DNA of 64,000 bases from Candidatus Ribeiella danica (GCA_016717335.1 JADKFS010000010.1:1-64000); one strand, 5' to 3'. Counted from the first letter of the stretch, positions 7,875-17,917 are shown. Notes: generated by a model not told the origin, from the sequence alone. Numbers and translations are program-made.

Positions 7875-8723
7875 ATGCGTTTTTACGCCTTTGTCTCGCT
7901 CCTGCTCATCGCGTTCACCCTGGATGTGGCATTGCTGGTGCTTGGCCTTCGCTCACCCGGCGCGCGCCTGTTCCAGCCGGCCGCCGCGCTGGCCGCGGCC
8001 CGCCCGAGCCCAACCCCGACCGCCCGGCCGCTCGCGCCAAGCGCGAGCGCGACCCCCTCGCCCAGCCCGACTCCGCAGCCCACGCCGACGATAAGCCCAT
8101 CGCCCAGCCCCACCGCCACCGCCAGCCCGACCCCGCCGCCGACGGCCACCGCCACCCCTGCGCCCCGCCTGATCGCCGGCAAGAGCGTCTCGTTCACACC
8201 GGACGACCGGGCCGTGCGCGCCAACATACGCCTGGCGCTGGCCCTGTACGACGGCGCGCTGACGCACGTGATCCTGGCGCCCGGCGAGGTCTTCTCGTTC
8301 AACGCGGCGCTCGGCCGGCGCCCGCAGCGGCTGCCCTGGAAGGACGTGCTGGTCAAGCCCACCGCCGCGCCGCCCGCGCCCGAGGGCGCGCCGCCCGCCA
8401 CGCCGGCCGCCGAGGCGCAGCCGCAGCGCGTGCAGGGCGGCGGCCTGTGCGACCTCGCCAGCCGCTACGTGATGGCCGCCCGGCCGCTGCTGCCGGCGCG
8501 GGCCTTCCAGTTCGTCAACCACGTCCGCTCGAACGGCATCCACCTCAGCGGCGTGCCCACGCGCGACTCGGTCTCGATCTGGGCGATCGGCGGCGGCAAG
8601 GGCGAGCAGGACCTGACGATCGCGAACACGACCGACGGCTGGGTCGAGTGGATTGTCGAGCGCCACGGCGAGAAGATCACCGTCACCGCCCGGCTGTGGG
8701 ATCGCTCGCCGCTGGGCTCTTGA
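7875..8723 (+). CDS. VanW-family protein with Pro/Ser/Thr-rich linker
   Basis: A 282-residue envelope protein. An N-terminal hydrophobic segment (about residues 5-27) anchors or exports it. It is followed by a Pro/Ser/Thr/Ala-rich linker (about 35-98) and a VanW-like domain with APGEVFSFNAALG and GGGLCDLASRYVMAA, which correspond to the family's conserved APGEVFSFN and GGGxCQ motifs. VanW proteins accompany some vancomycin-resistance and peptidoglycan-linked genes, but their activity is unknown. ATG 7875 has AAAGGA upstream and a promoter just before it. It converges on potD. Confidence 0.8.
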   Translation: MRFYAFVSLLLIAFTLDVALLVLGLRSPGARLFQPAAALAAARPSPTPTARPLAPSASATPSPSPTPQPTPTISPSPSPTATASPTPPPTATATPAPRLIAGKSVSFTPDDRAVRANIRLALALYDGALTHVILAPGEVFSFNAALGRRPQRLPWKDVLVKPTAAPPAPEGAPPATPAAEAQPQRVQGGGLCDLASRYVMAARPLLPARAFQFVNHVRSNGIHLSGVPTRDSVSIWAIGGGKGEQDLTIANTTDGWVEWIVERHGEKITVTARLWDRSPLGS

Positions 8724-8729
8724 ATCCCA

Positions 8730-8842
8730 TCCGTGGCAGGGCGGGACCAGAATCTCGGCAGCAGAGGCGGTCGCACCTGCTGCCAAACGAAAAGAACAAC
8801 CCCCCGCTCCTGGCTGGGAGCGGGGGGTTGGGGGGCGAGGGC
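8730..8842. repeat. Nested palindromic element, copy 3 (eroded)
   Basis: The inner stem is shortened (GGCAGCAG/CTGCTGCC at 8757-8784). It sits between the convergent VanW-like gene and potD, and its right part holds the potD terminator listed separately. Confidence 0.65.
8798..8829 (-). terminator. Terminator of the pot operon
   Basis: On the minus strand a 13-bp GC stem (AACCCCCCGCTCC with its complement) is followed by a T-rich run (GTTCTTTTCGTTT). It lies just past the potD stop codon at 8851. Confidence 0.7.
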
Positions 8843-8850
8843 CAGCACAG

Positions 8851-10119
8851 CTACTCGCCCTTGACAGCCGTCCACAGGTCGGTGAACGCGGTAGTCTTGT
8901 CGTTCTTCACGATCCACTCGAGGCGCTTGAAGGTCTCCGCGTCGGGCGCGAAGCCCTCCTTATACAGCTCCTGGATCTTCGGGTCGAGCAGCTTCTCGGC
9001 GTCGGTATTGGGCGTGATGCCCAGGTTGAACGCCGTGTTCTTGGCCGCGACCTCGGGCCGCATCAGGTAGTTGACGAAAACATGCGCGGCGTAGATGTTG
9101 GGCGAGTCGGCCACGATGCAGGCGTTGTCCTGCCAGACCGTGCTGCCCTCCTTGGGGATGACGAACGCGATATCGGCGTTGCCCGAGTAGTCGCCCTCAA
9201 TGCCCGTGCGCGCCTGCAGGGCGTTGTTGTTGTAGATCTGGCCGATGACGATCTCGCCGCTCGCCAGCTTGCGGCTGACATTGTCGCTGTCGTATGCGGC
9301 GAGAAACGGCTTCTGAGCCTTCAGCAGATCCTCGGCCTGCTTGAGCGCGGCCGGGTCGGTCTCGTTCATCGACTTGCCGAGGTAGTGCAGCGCCGCGCCA
9401 GGCGCCTCACGCTCGTCGTCGAGCATGCTCACTTCGCCCTTGTACTGCTCGACCTGCTTCGGGTCGAACACGACTCCCCAGCTGTCGATCCCGCTGGGGA
9501 ACTTCTGTTTGTTGTAGGCCAGCCCGGTCGTGCCGTAGTTGTAGGGCACCGAGTAGAGGTTGCCCTTGTCGTAGTACAGGTCGAGGTTCTCCTTCTTGAT
9601 GTGCGCCAGGTTCGGCAGCAGCGACTTGTCGAGCGGCGCGATCAGCTTATCGCGCCACATGATCTCCACCGCGTAGTCGGATGGGAACACCACGTCGTAG
9701 CCCGAGTTGCCCGGCCGGATCTTGGCGATCATATCCTCGTTGTTGCTGTAGACCTCCATGCTCACCTTGACGCCGTACTCTTTCTCGAAGTCGTCCAGCA
9801 CCTGCGGGTCGAGGTAGTCGGCCCAGTTGTAGATGTGCAGCTCTTTGGGCAGCTTCGACTTGTCGACCTGCAGGTCGGCCATCTCGCCGCCGCTCGCCGC
9901 GGTCGGCTGCTCGGCCATCGCCGTCGGCTGCTCGGCCGCCGCGGTCGGCTTGGGGGCATTCGTCGCCTGGGGGGCACTTGTCGTCTCGGGAGCGCTTGTC
10001 GCCTCGGGAGCCGTCCCGCCGGTAGAGGCAGTCGGCTGCGCCGCGCCGCCACCCCCGCCGCACGCCGCCAATACCAGCAGCGCAGCGAGCAGCAGCATGA
10101 GGAGTTTGAGTCGAGCCAT
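8851..10119 (-). CDS. potD: Polyamine ABC transporter substrate-binding lipoprotein
   Basis: Captures spermidine or putrescine outside the membrane and delivers it to PotBC. The 422-residue precursor has a lipoprotein signal ending in the lipobox LAAC followed by a Gly run, then an Ala/Thr/Pro-rich linker of about 70 residues, then a type-2 periplasmic-binding fold beginning ELHIYNWADYLDPQVLDDFE, the usual PotD/PotF opening. AAGGAGG precedes ATG 10119. It is the last gene of the minus-strand potABCD group. Bound ligand (putrescine, spermidine or another cation) is not determined by sequence. Confidence 0.9.
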   Translation of the reverse strand: MARLKLLMLLLAALLVLAACGGGGGAAQPTASTGGTAPEATSAPETTSAPQATNAPKPTAAAEQPTAMAEQPTAASGGEMADLQVDKSKLPKELHIYNWADYLDPQVLDDFEKEYGVKVSMEVYSNNEDMIAKIRPGNSGYDVVFPSDYAVEIMWRDKLIAPLDKSLLPNLAHIKKENLDLYYDKGNLYSVPYNYGTTGLAYNKQKFPSGIDSWGVVFDPKQVEQYKGEVSMLDDEREAPGAALHYLGKSMNETDPAALKQAEDLLKAQKPFLAAYDSDNVSRKLASGEIVIGQIYNNNALQARTGIEGDYSGNADIAFVIPKEGSTVWQDNACIVADSPNIYAAHVFVNYLMRPEVAAKNTAFNLGITPNTDAEKLLDPKIQELYKEGFAPDAETFKRLEWIVKNDKTTAFTDLWTAVKGE

Positions 10120-10160
10120 CTGTTTTCCTCCTTGTGATTGGTCGTTCGTCCTTGGTCGTG

Positions 10161-11030
10161 CTAACGTCGCTGCCGCTGCACGAACTGCGACAGGCCTACC
10201 AGCGTCATCGAGATGATCAGCATGAGCGTGGAGATCGCGTTGATCTTGGGGGTGACCGCGCGCTTGACCTGCGAGTACACCTCGATCGGCAGCAGCGACG
10301 TGCCAGGGCCGGTCGTGAAGAAGCTGATGATGAAGTCGTCCAGCGAGATGGTGAATGCAAGCAGCGCGCCGCCGATGATGCCGGGCAGGATCAGCGGGAA
10401 GGTGATTCGCCAGAACGTCCGCCACTCGTTCGCCCCCAGGTCCTGGGCGGCCTCCTCCAGCCGCCGGTCGAAGCCCTTCAGGCTCGCGCGCACGACCACC
10501 ACCACGAACGAGATGCTGAAGGCGATGTGCGAGATGATCACCGTCGTCAGGCTCAGCTTGAGCCGGCTGCCGGTAATGGTCTCGAGGATGCCGAACGAGA
10601 AGGCGAAGAACGCCAGCAGCGCCAGCCCCATCACAATCTCGGGGATCACGATCGGCAGATAGAGCAGCGCGTCGAAGGCGGTCTTGCCGCGGAAGCGGAA
10701 TCGCTCCATCGCCAGGGCCGTCAGCGTGCCGATGATCGTCGAGATGATCGTCGAGATCAGGGCGACCTTGAGCGTGTTGATCGCCGCGCCGATCAGCCGC
10801 TCGTCCTGCAGCAGCTTGGTGTACCACGCGAATGTGAAGCCGGTCAGGCGCGTGCCGAAGCTGTCGGTGGTGAAGGAGAACACCACCAGGATGACAATCG
10901 GCGCGTACAGGAAGATGTACATGAGCACGGAGTGGGCTCCGAGCAGCATATCGCGCCAGCTGCGCCGCCGTTCCTCGACCCGCGGCGGTGCGCTTGCGCG
11001 GGCCTGAGCCTGCGAGGTTGCTTCGATCAT
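10161..11030 (-). CDS. potC: Polyamine ABC transporter permease PotC
   Basis: Inner-membrane permease, 289 residues, with six hydrophobic segments. The cytoplasmic ABC-coupling loop EEAAQDLGANEWRTFWRITF matches the EAA motif of binding-protein-dependent permeases. Its ATG overlaps the potB stop by 4 bp (ATGA), which points to coupled translation. Works with PotB, PotA and PotD in the same operon. Confidence 0.92.
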   Translation of the reverse strand: MIEATSQAQARASAPPRVEERRRSWRDMLLGAHSVLMYIFLYAPIVILVVFSFTTDSFGTRLTGFTFAWYTKLLQDERLIGAAINTLKVALISTIISTIIGTLTALAMERFRFRGKTAFDALLYLPIVIPEIVMGLALLAFFAFSFGILETITGSRLKLSLTTVIISHIAFSISFVVVVVRASLKGFDRRLEEAAQDLGANEWRTFWRITFPLILPGIIGGALLAFTISLDDFIISFFTTGPGTSLLPIEVYSQVKRAVTPKINAISTLMLIISMTLVGLSQFVQRQRR

Positions 11031-11932
11031 CGGTCTTCCTCTGTCGTCACCCGAAAGTAGAAGATCACCGCGACGGTCAGTACCAGCATGAAGATCAGCG
11101 CCATGGCCGAGCCGAGCGGCCAGTTGGGCGGGTTCGAGCGGGTGAACAGCCGCTGCAGCAGGTTGCCGAGCATGTCCACCTTCGCGCCGCCGAGCAGGTC
11201 GGACACCACGAACTGGCCGACGGTGGGGATGAACACCAGCACCGAGCCGGCCGCCACGCCGGGCATGGTCAGCGGCAGCATGATGCGCAGGAACGCGCGC
11301 GTGCGGTTGGCGCCCAGGTCGGAGGCCGCCTCAAGCAGCGTGAAGTCGAAACGGTCGAGCGAGGCGTAGATCGGCAGCACCATGAACGGCAGCTCGCCGT
11401 AGATCAGGCCGATCAGCACCGCGCCGGTTGTGTTCAGCAAGGTCTGGCGCGGCAGCCCGACCGCCTGAAACAGCGTGTTGAGCACGCCGTTGTTGCTCAG
11501 AATGATCATCCAGGCGAACGTTCGCACCAGGAAGTTGGTCCAGAACGGGATCAGCACCAGGAACAGCAGCACGCCGCGCCAGCGCGCGGAGCGCTGCACG
11601 ATGAACAGCCCCAGCGGGTAGCCGATCAGCAGGCAGATCGCCGTGGTGGCGACGCCCATCCAGAGCGAGCGCAGGTAGGCGTTGACGTACAGATCCTTGG
11701 TGAAGAGCGTGACGTAGTTGTCCAGGGTGAAGCGCCAGATCACGCTGCCGGTCGGTCCGGGCGTGAGAAAGCTGTAGAGCAGGATCACCACCAGCGGCAG
11801 CGCGAAGAACACCGTCAGCCAGAACAGGCCGGGGAACAGCAGCGCGCCCAGGCGCACGCGGGCGCTCCCGCGCAGCATGCGCAGCAGCGGGTTCGCGCGC
11901 CGCTCCGGGGTAGGCATGGATTCGACCGCCAT
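11027..11932 (-). CDS. potB: Polyamine ABC transporter permease PotB
   Basis: Second membrane subunit of the importer, with about six membrane segments and the EAA-type loop LLEAASDLGANRTRAFLRIM. ATG 11932 is preferred: AGGAG ends 5 nt upstream, and the GTG at 11938 would overlap that site. A 100-bp array of TAGTCAG words separates it from potA, yet the order and strand indicate one operon. Confidence 0.92.
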   Translation of the reverse strand: MAVESMPTPERRANPLLRMLRGSARVRLGALLFPGLFWLTVFFALPLVVILLYSFLTPGPTGSVIWRFTLDNYVTLFTKDLYVNAYLRSLWMGVATTAICLLIGYPLGLFIVQRSARWRGVLLFLVLIPFWTNFLVRTFAWMIILSNNGVLNTLFQAVGLPRQTLLNTTGAVLIGLIYGELPFMVLPIYASLDRFDFTLLEAASDLGANRTRAFLRIMLPLTMPGVAAGSVLVFIPTVGQFVVSDLLGGAKVDMLGNLLQRLFTRSNPPNWPLGSAMALIFMLVLTVAVIFYFRVTTEEDR

Positions 11933-11943
11933 TACCACTCCTA

Positions 11944-12033
11944 TGAACGTAGTCAGTAGTCAGATATCAGTCGTCAGTACCGGCGCTATTCATCGAAATT
12001 CGACGATACTGACTACCAACTACTGACTACTGA

Positions 12034-12037
<4 letters not shown>
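11944..12037. repeat. Inverted word array, TAGTCAG / TGACTAC
   Basis: The words on one side (GTAGTCAGTAGTCAG) are answered by reverse-complement words on the other (CTGACTACTGACTAC), with a short centre around TTCATCGAAATTCGACGA. The gap can therefore fold into a long imperfect hairpin. The potA stop codon lies inside the array. Confidence 0.85.
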
Positions 12038-13131
<1,094 letters not shown>

Positions 13132-13383
13132 AGCTCGTCCTCCCTCCACAACGATTAGGAATGGTTGATGGCGCAGAGCAGAACGATTGGACCGGCAGCG
13201 ACCGAGCAGGCCGCCTGTGGCCCTGCGGTCGAGTGGCCTAACAACCCGCTCAGCGCAAGAGCAATGCCGTCGTCGCTCGCCGTAGCGATTGGAGCCGCCT
13301 CACTACATGAAACACTGGCTCGCGCAACGCTGCGTGCGACCACTTCGAGATGGGCCAACGACCCTCGACCTGGGGATAGCGTG

Positions 13384-13392
13384 ATTATACCA
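13384..13392 (-). promoter_or_regulatory. Extended -10 promoter of the pot operon
   Basis: TGGTATAAT on the minus strand, reading toward potA about 250 bp downstream, right beside the holB stop codon. No clear -35 is visible. The rest of the 13132-13395 gap shows no gene I would support. Confidence 0.55.
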
Positions 13393-13395
13393 CAC

Positions 13396-14433
13396 TCAAG
13401 CGTCGGCGCTGGGAAGGTGTAGAAGCGCATTCTCGAGCGCGAGCTGTGGGTTGACGTTCTCGCGCAGCTGCCGCGCGGTGTCGTCGAGCCGCGCCACAAA
13501 GGTGTGGATGTCGGCCAGCTGGTAGCGCCGCGCCGCCTGGGCGATCGCCTCGCGCCGGTCGATATGGACGATCTGGTCGGGGCAGCCGGCCGCCGCCAGC
13601 ATGACGTCGCGCCACCAGCTCTGCCACAGGCTCAGCGCGGCGAAGACGGCGGCCTGGTCGCCCGAGCGGTACTCCTTGGCGCGCTCCTCGGCCCAGCGGA
13701 AGCCGGCCGCGCGCGGCTGGGCCTGCATCGCCAGCAGCGCATCGAGCTGGGCGTGGCGCGCCGCCAGGTCGTCGGGCGCCGCCGCCAGGCTGAGCGCCAT
13801 GCCGATCCGCCCGCCGCTCCAGGCCGCCAGCAGGCCGGCCTGGTCCGCCGGCAGCTGGGCGCGCGCGCGCAGCGCCGCCGCGACCTGCGCGCGCGGGATC
13901 GGGCGCAGCTTGATCGGCTGGCAGCGCGAGACGATCGTCGCCATCAGGTCGCCGGCGGTGTGCGCCACCAGGATCAGCGTGGCGTAGGGCGGCGGCTCCT
14001 CAAGCGTCTTGAGCATGGCGTTGGACGCGGCCTCGGTCAGCCGCTCGGCGTCGTGCAGGATGAAGACGCGCCGGCGGGCCTCGTAGGGGCGCAGGTTGAT
14101 ATCGGCCAGCCAGTCGCGCACCGTGTCGATCTTCAGCTCTTTCTGGCGCGCGGCCTCGTCCGGCTTCAGGCCGGCCGCCTGGCTGGCCATCCCGGCGATC
14201 CGCACGTCGGGGTGGCTGCCGCGCGCGATCCGCTTGCAGGACCGGCACGCCAGGCACGGGTCGGGGCCGCCGGCCTCGCAGTTCAGCGCCTGGGCGATGC
14301 GCAGCGCCAGCAGCGACTTGCCGACGCCGGCCGGCCCCGAGATCAGGTACGCGTGCGCCGGCCGGCCGGCCGCGATCGAGCGCCGCAAGAAATCGATCGC
14401 CCACTCGTGGCCGATGATGTCCCAGTTGGTCAT
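13396..14433 (-). CDS. holB: DNA polymerase III delta-prime subunit
   Basis: Clamp-loader subunit of the replicative polymerase, 345 residues. It starts MTNWDIIGHEWAIDFL, has the P-loop GPAGVGKS, a four-Cys zinc module (C, then CLACRSCK), the sensor region LLKTLEEPP style (MLKTLEEPPPYA) and SRC in IVSRCQPIKL. These fit HolB/DnaX-like AAA proteins with the zinc module, and the length is right for delta-prime. It stands alone between the pot operon and a plus-strand receiver gene. Confidence 0.9.
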   Translation of the reverse strand: MTNWDIIGHEWAIDFLRRSIAAGRPAHAYLISGPAGVGKSLLALRIAQALNCEAGGPDPCLACRSCKRIARGSHPDVRIAGMASQAAGLKPDEAARQKELKIDTVRDWLADINLRPYEARRRVFILHDAERLTEAASNAMLKTLEEPPPYATLILVAHTAGDLMATIVSRCQPIKLRPIPRAQVAAALRARAQLPADQAGLLAAWSGGRIGMALSLAAAPDDLAARHAQLDALLAMQAQPRAAGFRWAEERAKEYRSGDQAAVFAALSLWQSWWRDVMLAAAGCPDQIVHIDRREAIAQAARRYQLADIHTFVARLDDTARQLRENVNPQLALENALLHLPSADA

Positions 14434-14558
14434 TGCAGATGCTCTCGTCTACGTGGCCCCGCTTGCAGGCCAGCGGTGGGCCGCACCGGCTGCGAGCCGT
14501 ATCTTCAAGGCTCAGAGCCGCGTTTGTGTAAGTAGAAGCGGTTGATAATGAGGGCGTG

Positions 14559-14957
14559 ATGTCGCACTACACCATCTTAATCATCGATGACGTCCCCGAC
14601 CATCGCGACTTCCTGAGGCGGCTGCTGCGCGGCGCCGGCTTCCGCGTCATCGAGGCGAACCCCGGCGCGGAGGCGCTCGACGCGGCCGGAAAGGAGACGC
14701 CCGACCTGATCCTCACGGCGCTGTCGCTGCCGGGCCAGCCATCCTGGGAGACCGCCCGCCTGCTGCGGGCCCTGCCGTCGCTGGTCGGCACCCCCATTCT
14801 GGGCGCCACGGTCTTCAACACCCTGCTCTCGCGCTCGCGCGTCCGCGCGATCGGCTGCGCCGACTTCGTCGACAAGCCCTTCGACCTCGACGAGCTGCTG
14901 CTGCATATCGCCGCCCTGCTGCCGCCCAAGGCCCCACTGGCGCTCATCGCCGCCTAG
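14559..14957 (+). CDS. Receiver-domain protein lacking the phospho-acceptor Asp
   Basis: A single response-regulator receiver domain of 132 residues with no output domain. The acidic pair (Asp10, Asp11), the Thr in GATVF (84) and the Lys in VDKPFD (106) are conserved. At the position of the phosphorylated Asp the sequence reads LILTALSLPG, so residue 54 is Ala. It is probably a pseudo-receiver that works by protein contact rather than phosphorylation. GTG at 14556 is an alternative start. It has no sensor kinase beside it. Confidence 0.82.
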   Translation: MSHYTILIIDDVPDHRDFLRRLLRGAGFRVIEANPGAEALDAAGKETPDLILTALSLPGQPSWETARLLRALPSLVGTPILGATVFNTLLSRSRVRAIGCADFVDKPFDLDELLLHIAALLPPKAPLALIAA

Positions 14958-14961
14958 ATCC

Positions 14962-15022
14962 CGACAAGGTGACCGGGTGACTGCGTGAGCGGCGCCTTGT
15001 CACCTTGTCACCTTGTCACCCC
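14962..15022. repeat. Inverted word array, GACAAGGTGA / CACCTTGT
   Basis: A left arm with ACAAGGTGACCGGGTGA faces CACCTTGT repeated three times. It lies between the convergent receiver gene and fabF and can form a hairpin serving both ends. Confidence 0.75.
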
Positions 15023-15051
15023 TATCACTTGAAACCCCAAGCCCCGCGCCG

Positions 15052-16482
15052 TCACACGACGGGCGGCTGCCGAAACACCAGCACCCCATTGATCCCCCCG
15101 AAGCCGAACGAGTTCGACATCACGACCTGCAGCGCGGCCTTGCGGGCCTGGTTCGGCACGTAGTCGAGGTCGCAGGCCGGGTCGGGCGACTCATAGTTGA
15201 TCGTCGGCGGGATGACGCCGTGCTTGAGCGCCAGGATCGCGGCGGCGGCCTCGACCGCGCCGGCCGCGCTGGTCAGGTGGCCGATCATCGACTTGGTCGA
15301 GCTGATCGGCACGCTGTTGGCGTACTCGCCGAAGGCGCGCTTGATCGCCAGCGTCTCGGCCACATCGCCGGTCGGCGTGCTGGTCGCGTGGGCGTTGATG
15401 TAGTCGACCTGCTGGGGGCTGATCCGCGCCCGCTGCAGCGCGCGCGCGATCGCGCGGGCCGCGCCGTCGCCCTCGGGGTGCGGCGCGGTGACGTGGTAGG
15501 CGTCGCAGGTCGAGGCGTAGCCGATCAGCTCGGCGTAGATGCTGGCGCCGCGGCGGCGCGCGTTCGAGAGGCGCTCCAGCACCAGCACCCCGGCGCCCTC
15601 GGCCAGCACAAAGCCATCGCGCTGCGCGTCGAACGGCCGCGAGGCGCGCTCGGGGGCGTCGTTGCGGGTCGAGAGCGCGCGGATGGCGCAGAAGCTGGCC
15701 AGCGTGAGCTGGCAGATCGGCGCCTCGGTGCCGCCGGCCAGCATCACCTCCGCGTCGCCGCGGCGGATCACCTCGGCCGCCTCGCCGATCGCCTGCGTGC
15801 TGGCGGCGCACGCGGTGGCGATCGCGGTGTTGTAGCCCAGCAGCCCGAGCTGGATCGCGACCTGGCAGGAGGGCATGTTCGGCAGCGCGCCGGTGATGTA
15901 GAACGGGTTGATCTTGTCGAAGCCGCGATCGAACATCGTCCGCGCGGCCTTCTCGGTGTCGGGCGGCGAGGTGCTGCCGTTGGCAATCAGCGCCCCGACC
16001 TCATAGCGGTTGCCGTCGTCCAGCACCAGGCCCGAGTCGGCTAGGGCCATGCGCGCGGCGGCAACCGCGAACTGGCTGGCCCGCGAGACCCGCCGCGCCT
16101 CTTTCGCATCCATATAGTCGCGCGGCTCGAACCCCGCCACCTCGGCCGCGATCCGGCTGGGCGAGTCGCCCGGGTCGCACAGCGTGATCGGCCCGACGCC
16201 GCTGCGCCCCTCGACCAGGCTGCCCCAGTAGGGCGCCAGCCCGATGCCGAGCGGCGTCACCACGCCCATGCCGGTGACGACGACCCGCTCGTCTTCATCG
16301 CGCTCGTCGGCCCAGGCCGGCGCGGGCTGCGGAGTCAGATCTTCGTCGAGGATCTCTTCAAGCAGATCGTCGATCGCTACGTCAAGCGTCGTGGCGCCGA
16401 GCGCGTCTCGGCCGGCCAGCTGCAGCAGCCGGTGGCGCAGCAGCTCGCGGCGTGCCTGCGTGGTACTCTCCGTCCTCGACAT
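15052..16482 (-). CDS. fabF: 3-oxoacyl-ACP synthase II with N-terminal extension
   Basis: Condensing enzyme of fatty-acid elongation (malonyl-ACP plus acyl-ACP). The Cys-His-His set is present: Cys225 in ATACAAST, His365 in NAHATSTPTGD and His402 in GHLTSAAGA. The 476-residue chain is about 60 residues longer than standard FabF: residues 1-65 form a helical, then acidic region before the usual VVVTGMGVVTPLG start. The extension is in the gene proper, since AAGGAG precedes the first ATG and the promoter lies upstream. No acyl carrier protein or other fab gene is adjacent. A ketosynthase for a specialised lipid is an alternative. Confidence 0.88.
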   Translation of the reverse strand: MSRTESTTQARRELLRHRLLQLAGRDALGATTLDVAIDDLLEEILDEDLTPQPAPAWADERDEDERVVVTGMGVVTPLGIGLAPYWGSLVEGRSGVGPITLCDPGDSPSRIAAEVAGFEPRDYMDAKEARRVSRASQFAVAAARMALADSGLVLDDGNRYEVGALIANGSTSPPDTEKAARTMFDRGFDKINPFYITGALPNMPSCQVAIQLGLLGYNTAIATACAASTQAIGEAAEVIRRGDAEVMLAGGTEAPICQLTLASFCAIRALSTRNDAPERASRPFDAQRDGFVLAEGAGVLVLERLSNARRRGASIYAELIGYASTCDAYHVTAPHPEGDGAARAIARALQRARISPQQVDYINAHATSTPTGDVAETLAIKRAFGEYANSVPISSTKSMIGHLTSAAGAVEAAAAILALKHGVIPPTINYESPDPACDLDYVPNQARKAALQVVMSNSFGFGGINGVLVFRQPPVV

Positions 16483-16563
16483 CGGCAGTCTCCTTCAGCT
16501 CGCGTTCGTGGCAGCTAACGGGTGGCCGGGCGTCCAGAGCTATGTGTAGCCCATGCGGGCTGG

Positions 16564-16572
16564 ATTATAGCA
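16564..16572 (-). promoter_or_regulatory. Extended -10 promoter of fabF
   Basis: TGCTATAAT on the minus strand, about 80 bp before the fabF start. Confidence 0.6.
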
Positions 16573-16680
16573 TGGCCACCCACGCCCGGCAACAGCGTGG
16601 ATTTATTTTTATGTAAATCAAGGGGATGGTTTTTTGGAGCGCGTCCTGGTGTTCCGCAGCACCACCGCAGTGCAATGCGC

Positions 16681-16713
16681 AAAAACAAAAACCTACCCCC
16701 GAACGGGGGTAGG
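16681..16713 (-). terminator. Rho-independent terminator (minus strand)
   Basis: Stem CCTACCCCC-GAAC-GGGGGTAGG with, on the minus strand, the run TTTTTGTTTTT directly after it. It probably ends uppP transcription, about 250 bp past the uppP stop; the transcript would first cross the two repeats listed next. Confidence 0.75.
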
Positions 16714-16734
16714 GAGGAGGGGTGATCCGGCGCA

Positions 16735-16830
16735 TCTTACGAAGGCCGCTTGCGCGGCCTGCCCAGCCCGCGTGAGCGGGCTGAGTAGCTGTAGCCAAGG
16801 GCGTTAGCCCGATGGCGGCAGGCAATAGCA
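16735..16830. repeat. GGGCTAACGCCC / GCGGCC hairpin repeat
   Basis: Three small palindromes in series: AGGCCGCTTGCGCGGCCT, AGCCCGCGTGAGCGGGCT, and a GGGCGTTAGCCC-type motif. Related sequence lies at 54215-54290 and 62298-62373. No coding frame is plausible. Confidence 0.6.
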
Positions 16831-16848
16831 GAAGACTTCATTAACTTA

Positions 16849-16954
16849 GGCATGCTTCAATTCCAGGGATATCGACGTGCCACTGTACGGGCGCGCTATA
16901 GCGCGCCCCTACGCCTGTGGGGCAATGCACGGTCACGCGCGATTGAACCATGCC
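16849..16954. mobile_element. MITE-like element, copy A
   Basis: A 106-bp non-coding element with ends GGCATGCTTCAAT and ATTGAACCATGCC, flanked by TTA on both sides. The interior holds the palindrome GGGCGCGCTATAGCGCGCCC. Copies B (23847-23991) and C (61367-61471) share the ends and interior. It lies just past the uppP stop codon. Confidence 0.7.
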
Positions 16955-16966
16955 TTAGATGAACCT

Positions 16967-17917
16967 TTAGCGCAGCAGGTAGACCAGCGCCACGACGACC
17001 GCCAGCGCGAGCCGGTAGAGCGCGAAGATCCCGAAGCCGGCGCGCCGGATATACTCCAGCAGAAAGCCGATCGCCAGCGCCCCTACCGCGCCCGAGACCA
17101 GCGTGCCGATCAGAAAGACGTCGATCTCGCTGCTCGGGATGCTCAGGATATCCGGCAGCTTCAGCAGCACCGCCGCCGCCGTGATCGGCGCGCTCAGCAG
17201 GAACGAGTAGCGCGCCGCCGCCGTGCGGTCGAATGTCAGCAGGCGCCCCATCGTGATCGTCGCGCCCGAGCGCGAGACGCCCGGGATGAGCGCGCAGGCC
17301 TGGGCCAGCCCGATCAGCAGCGAGTCGCGCCACGAGATCGTCTCGATCGGCTTGGTCTGCGCGCTGGAACGGTCAATTATGTAAAGCAAAGCGCCCATCA
17401 GCGTGAGCGTCGCCGCGATCAGCAGCGGCGCGCGCAGCGCGCGCTCGGCGGTCTGCTCGAGCAGCGCGCCGATCACCGCACCCGGGATGGTCGCGATCGC
17501 GACCGAGCTGAGGATATGCTCGGACAGGGTGCGCTTGCGCGGGTGCTCGCCGCGCAGCGAGCCGGCCAGCCACGCAAGCAGGCCGGGCACGGCCGCGGCC
17601 AGGCTCAGCCAGTCGCGCCAGAAGTAGACCACCAGGGCGACCAGCGTGCCGAGGTGCAGCGCGACGTCGAATGTCAGCGAATCGATGATGCCGCCCTGCC
17701 ACCCGAAGAACCACGGGACCAGGATCAGATGCGCGGAGGACGAGATCGGCAAGAACTCGCCGAGCCCCTGCACAATGCCCATCACCACCGGCTGCGCGTA
17801 CCCGACGATCGCGAGAATCCCGCAGACGATCACCGTCACACCCGCAAAGATTGCGATACTTGGTCGCACCGCCGGGCCTGCCACGGCCGGGGGCGACGAC
17901 GAGGAAGTTTCCTGCAT
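16967..17917 (-). CDS. uppP: Undecaprenyl-diphosphate phosphatase
   Basis: Membrane enzyme that recycles undecaprenyl diphosphate to the monophosphate carrier for cell-wall and polysaccharide synthesis; some confer bacitracin resistance. The two family signatures are clear: GLGEFLPISSSAHLIL and IPGVSRSGATITM. About eight membrane segments and 316 residues, slightly longer than typical because of an N-terminal tail. Promoter TGTTATAAT lies about 75 bp upstream. Confidence 0.93.
   Translation of the reverse strand: MQETSSSSPPAVAGPAVRPSIAIFAGVTVIVCGILAIVGYAQPVVMGIVQGLGEFLPISSSAHLILVPWFFGWQGGIIDSLTFDVALHLGTLVALVVYFWRDWLSLAAAVPGLLAWLAGSLRGEHPRKRTLSEHILSSVAIATIPGAVIGALLEQTAERALRAPLLIAATLTLMGALLYIIDRSSAQTKPIETISWRDSLLIGLAQACALIPGVSRSGATITMGRLLTFDRTAAARYSFLLSAPITAAAVLLKLPDILSIPSSEIDVFLIGTLVSGAVGALAIGFLLEYIRRAGFGIFALYRLALAVVVALVYLLR

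Noticed and set aside
13165..13422. 85-codon plus-strand frame between potA and holB
   Set aside because: Overlaps the end of holB and the pot promoter, with no ribosome site or recognisable features.
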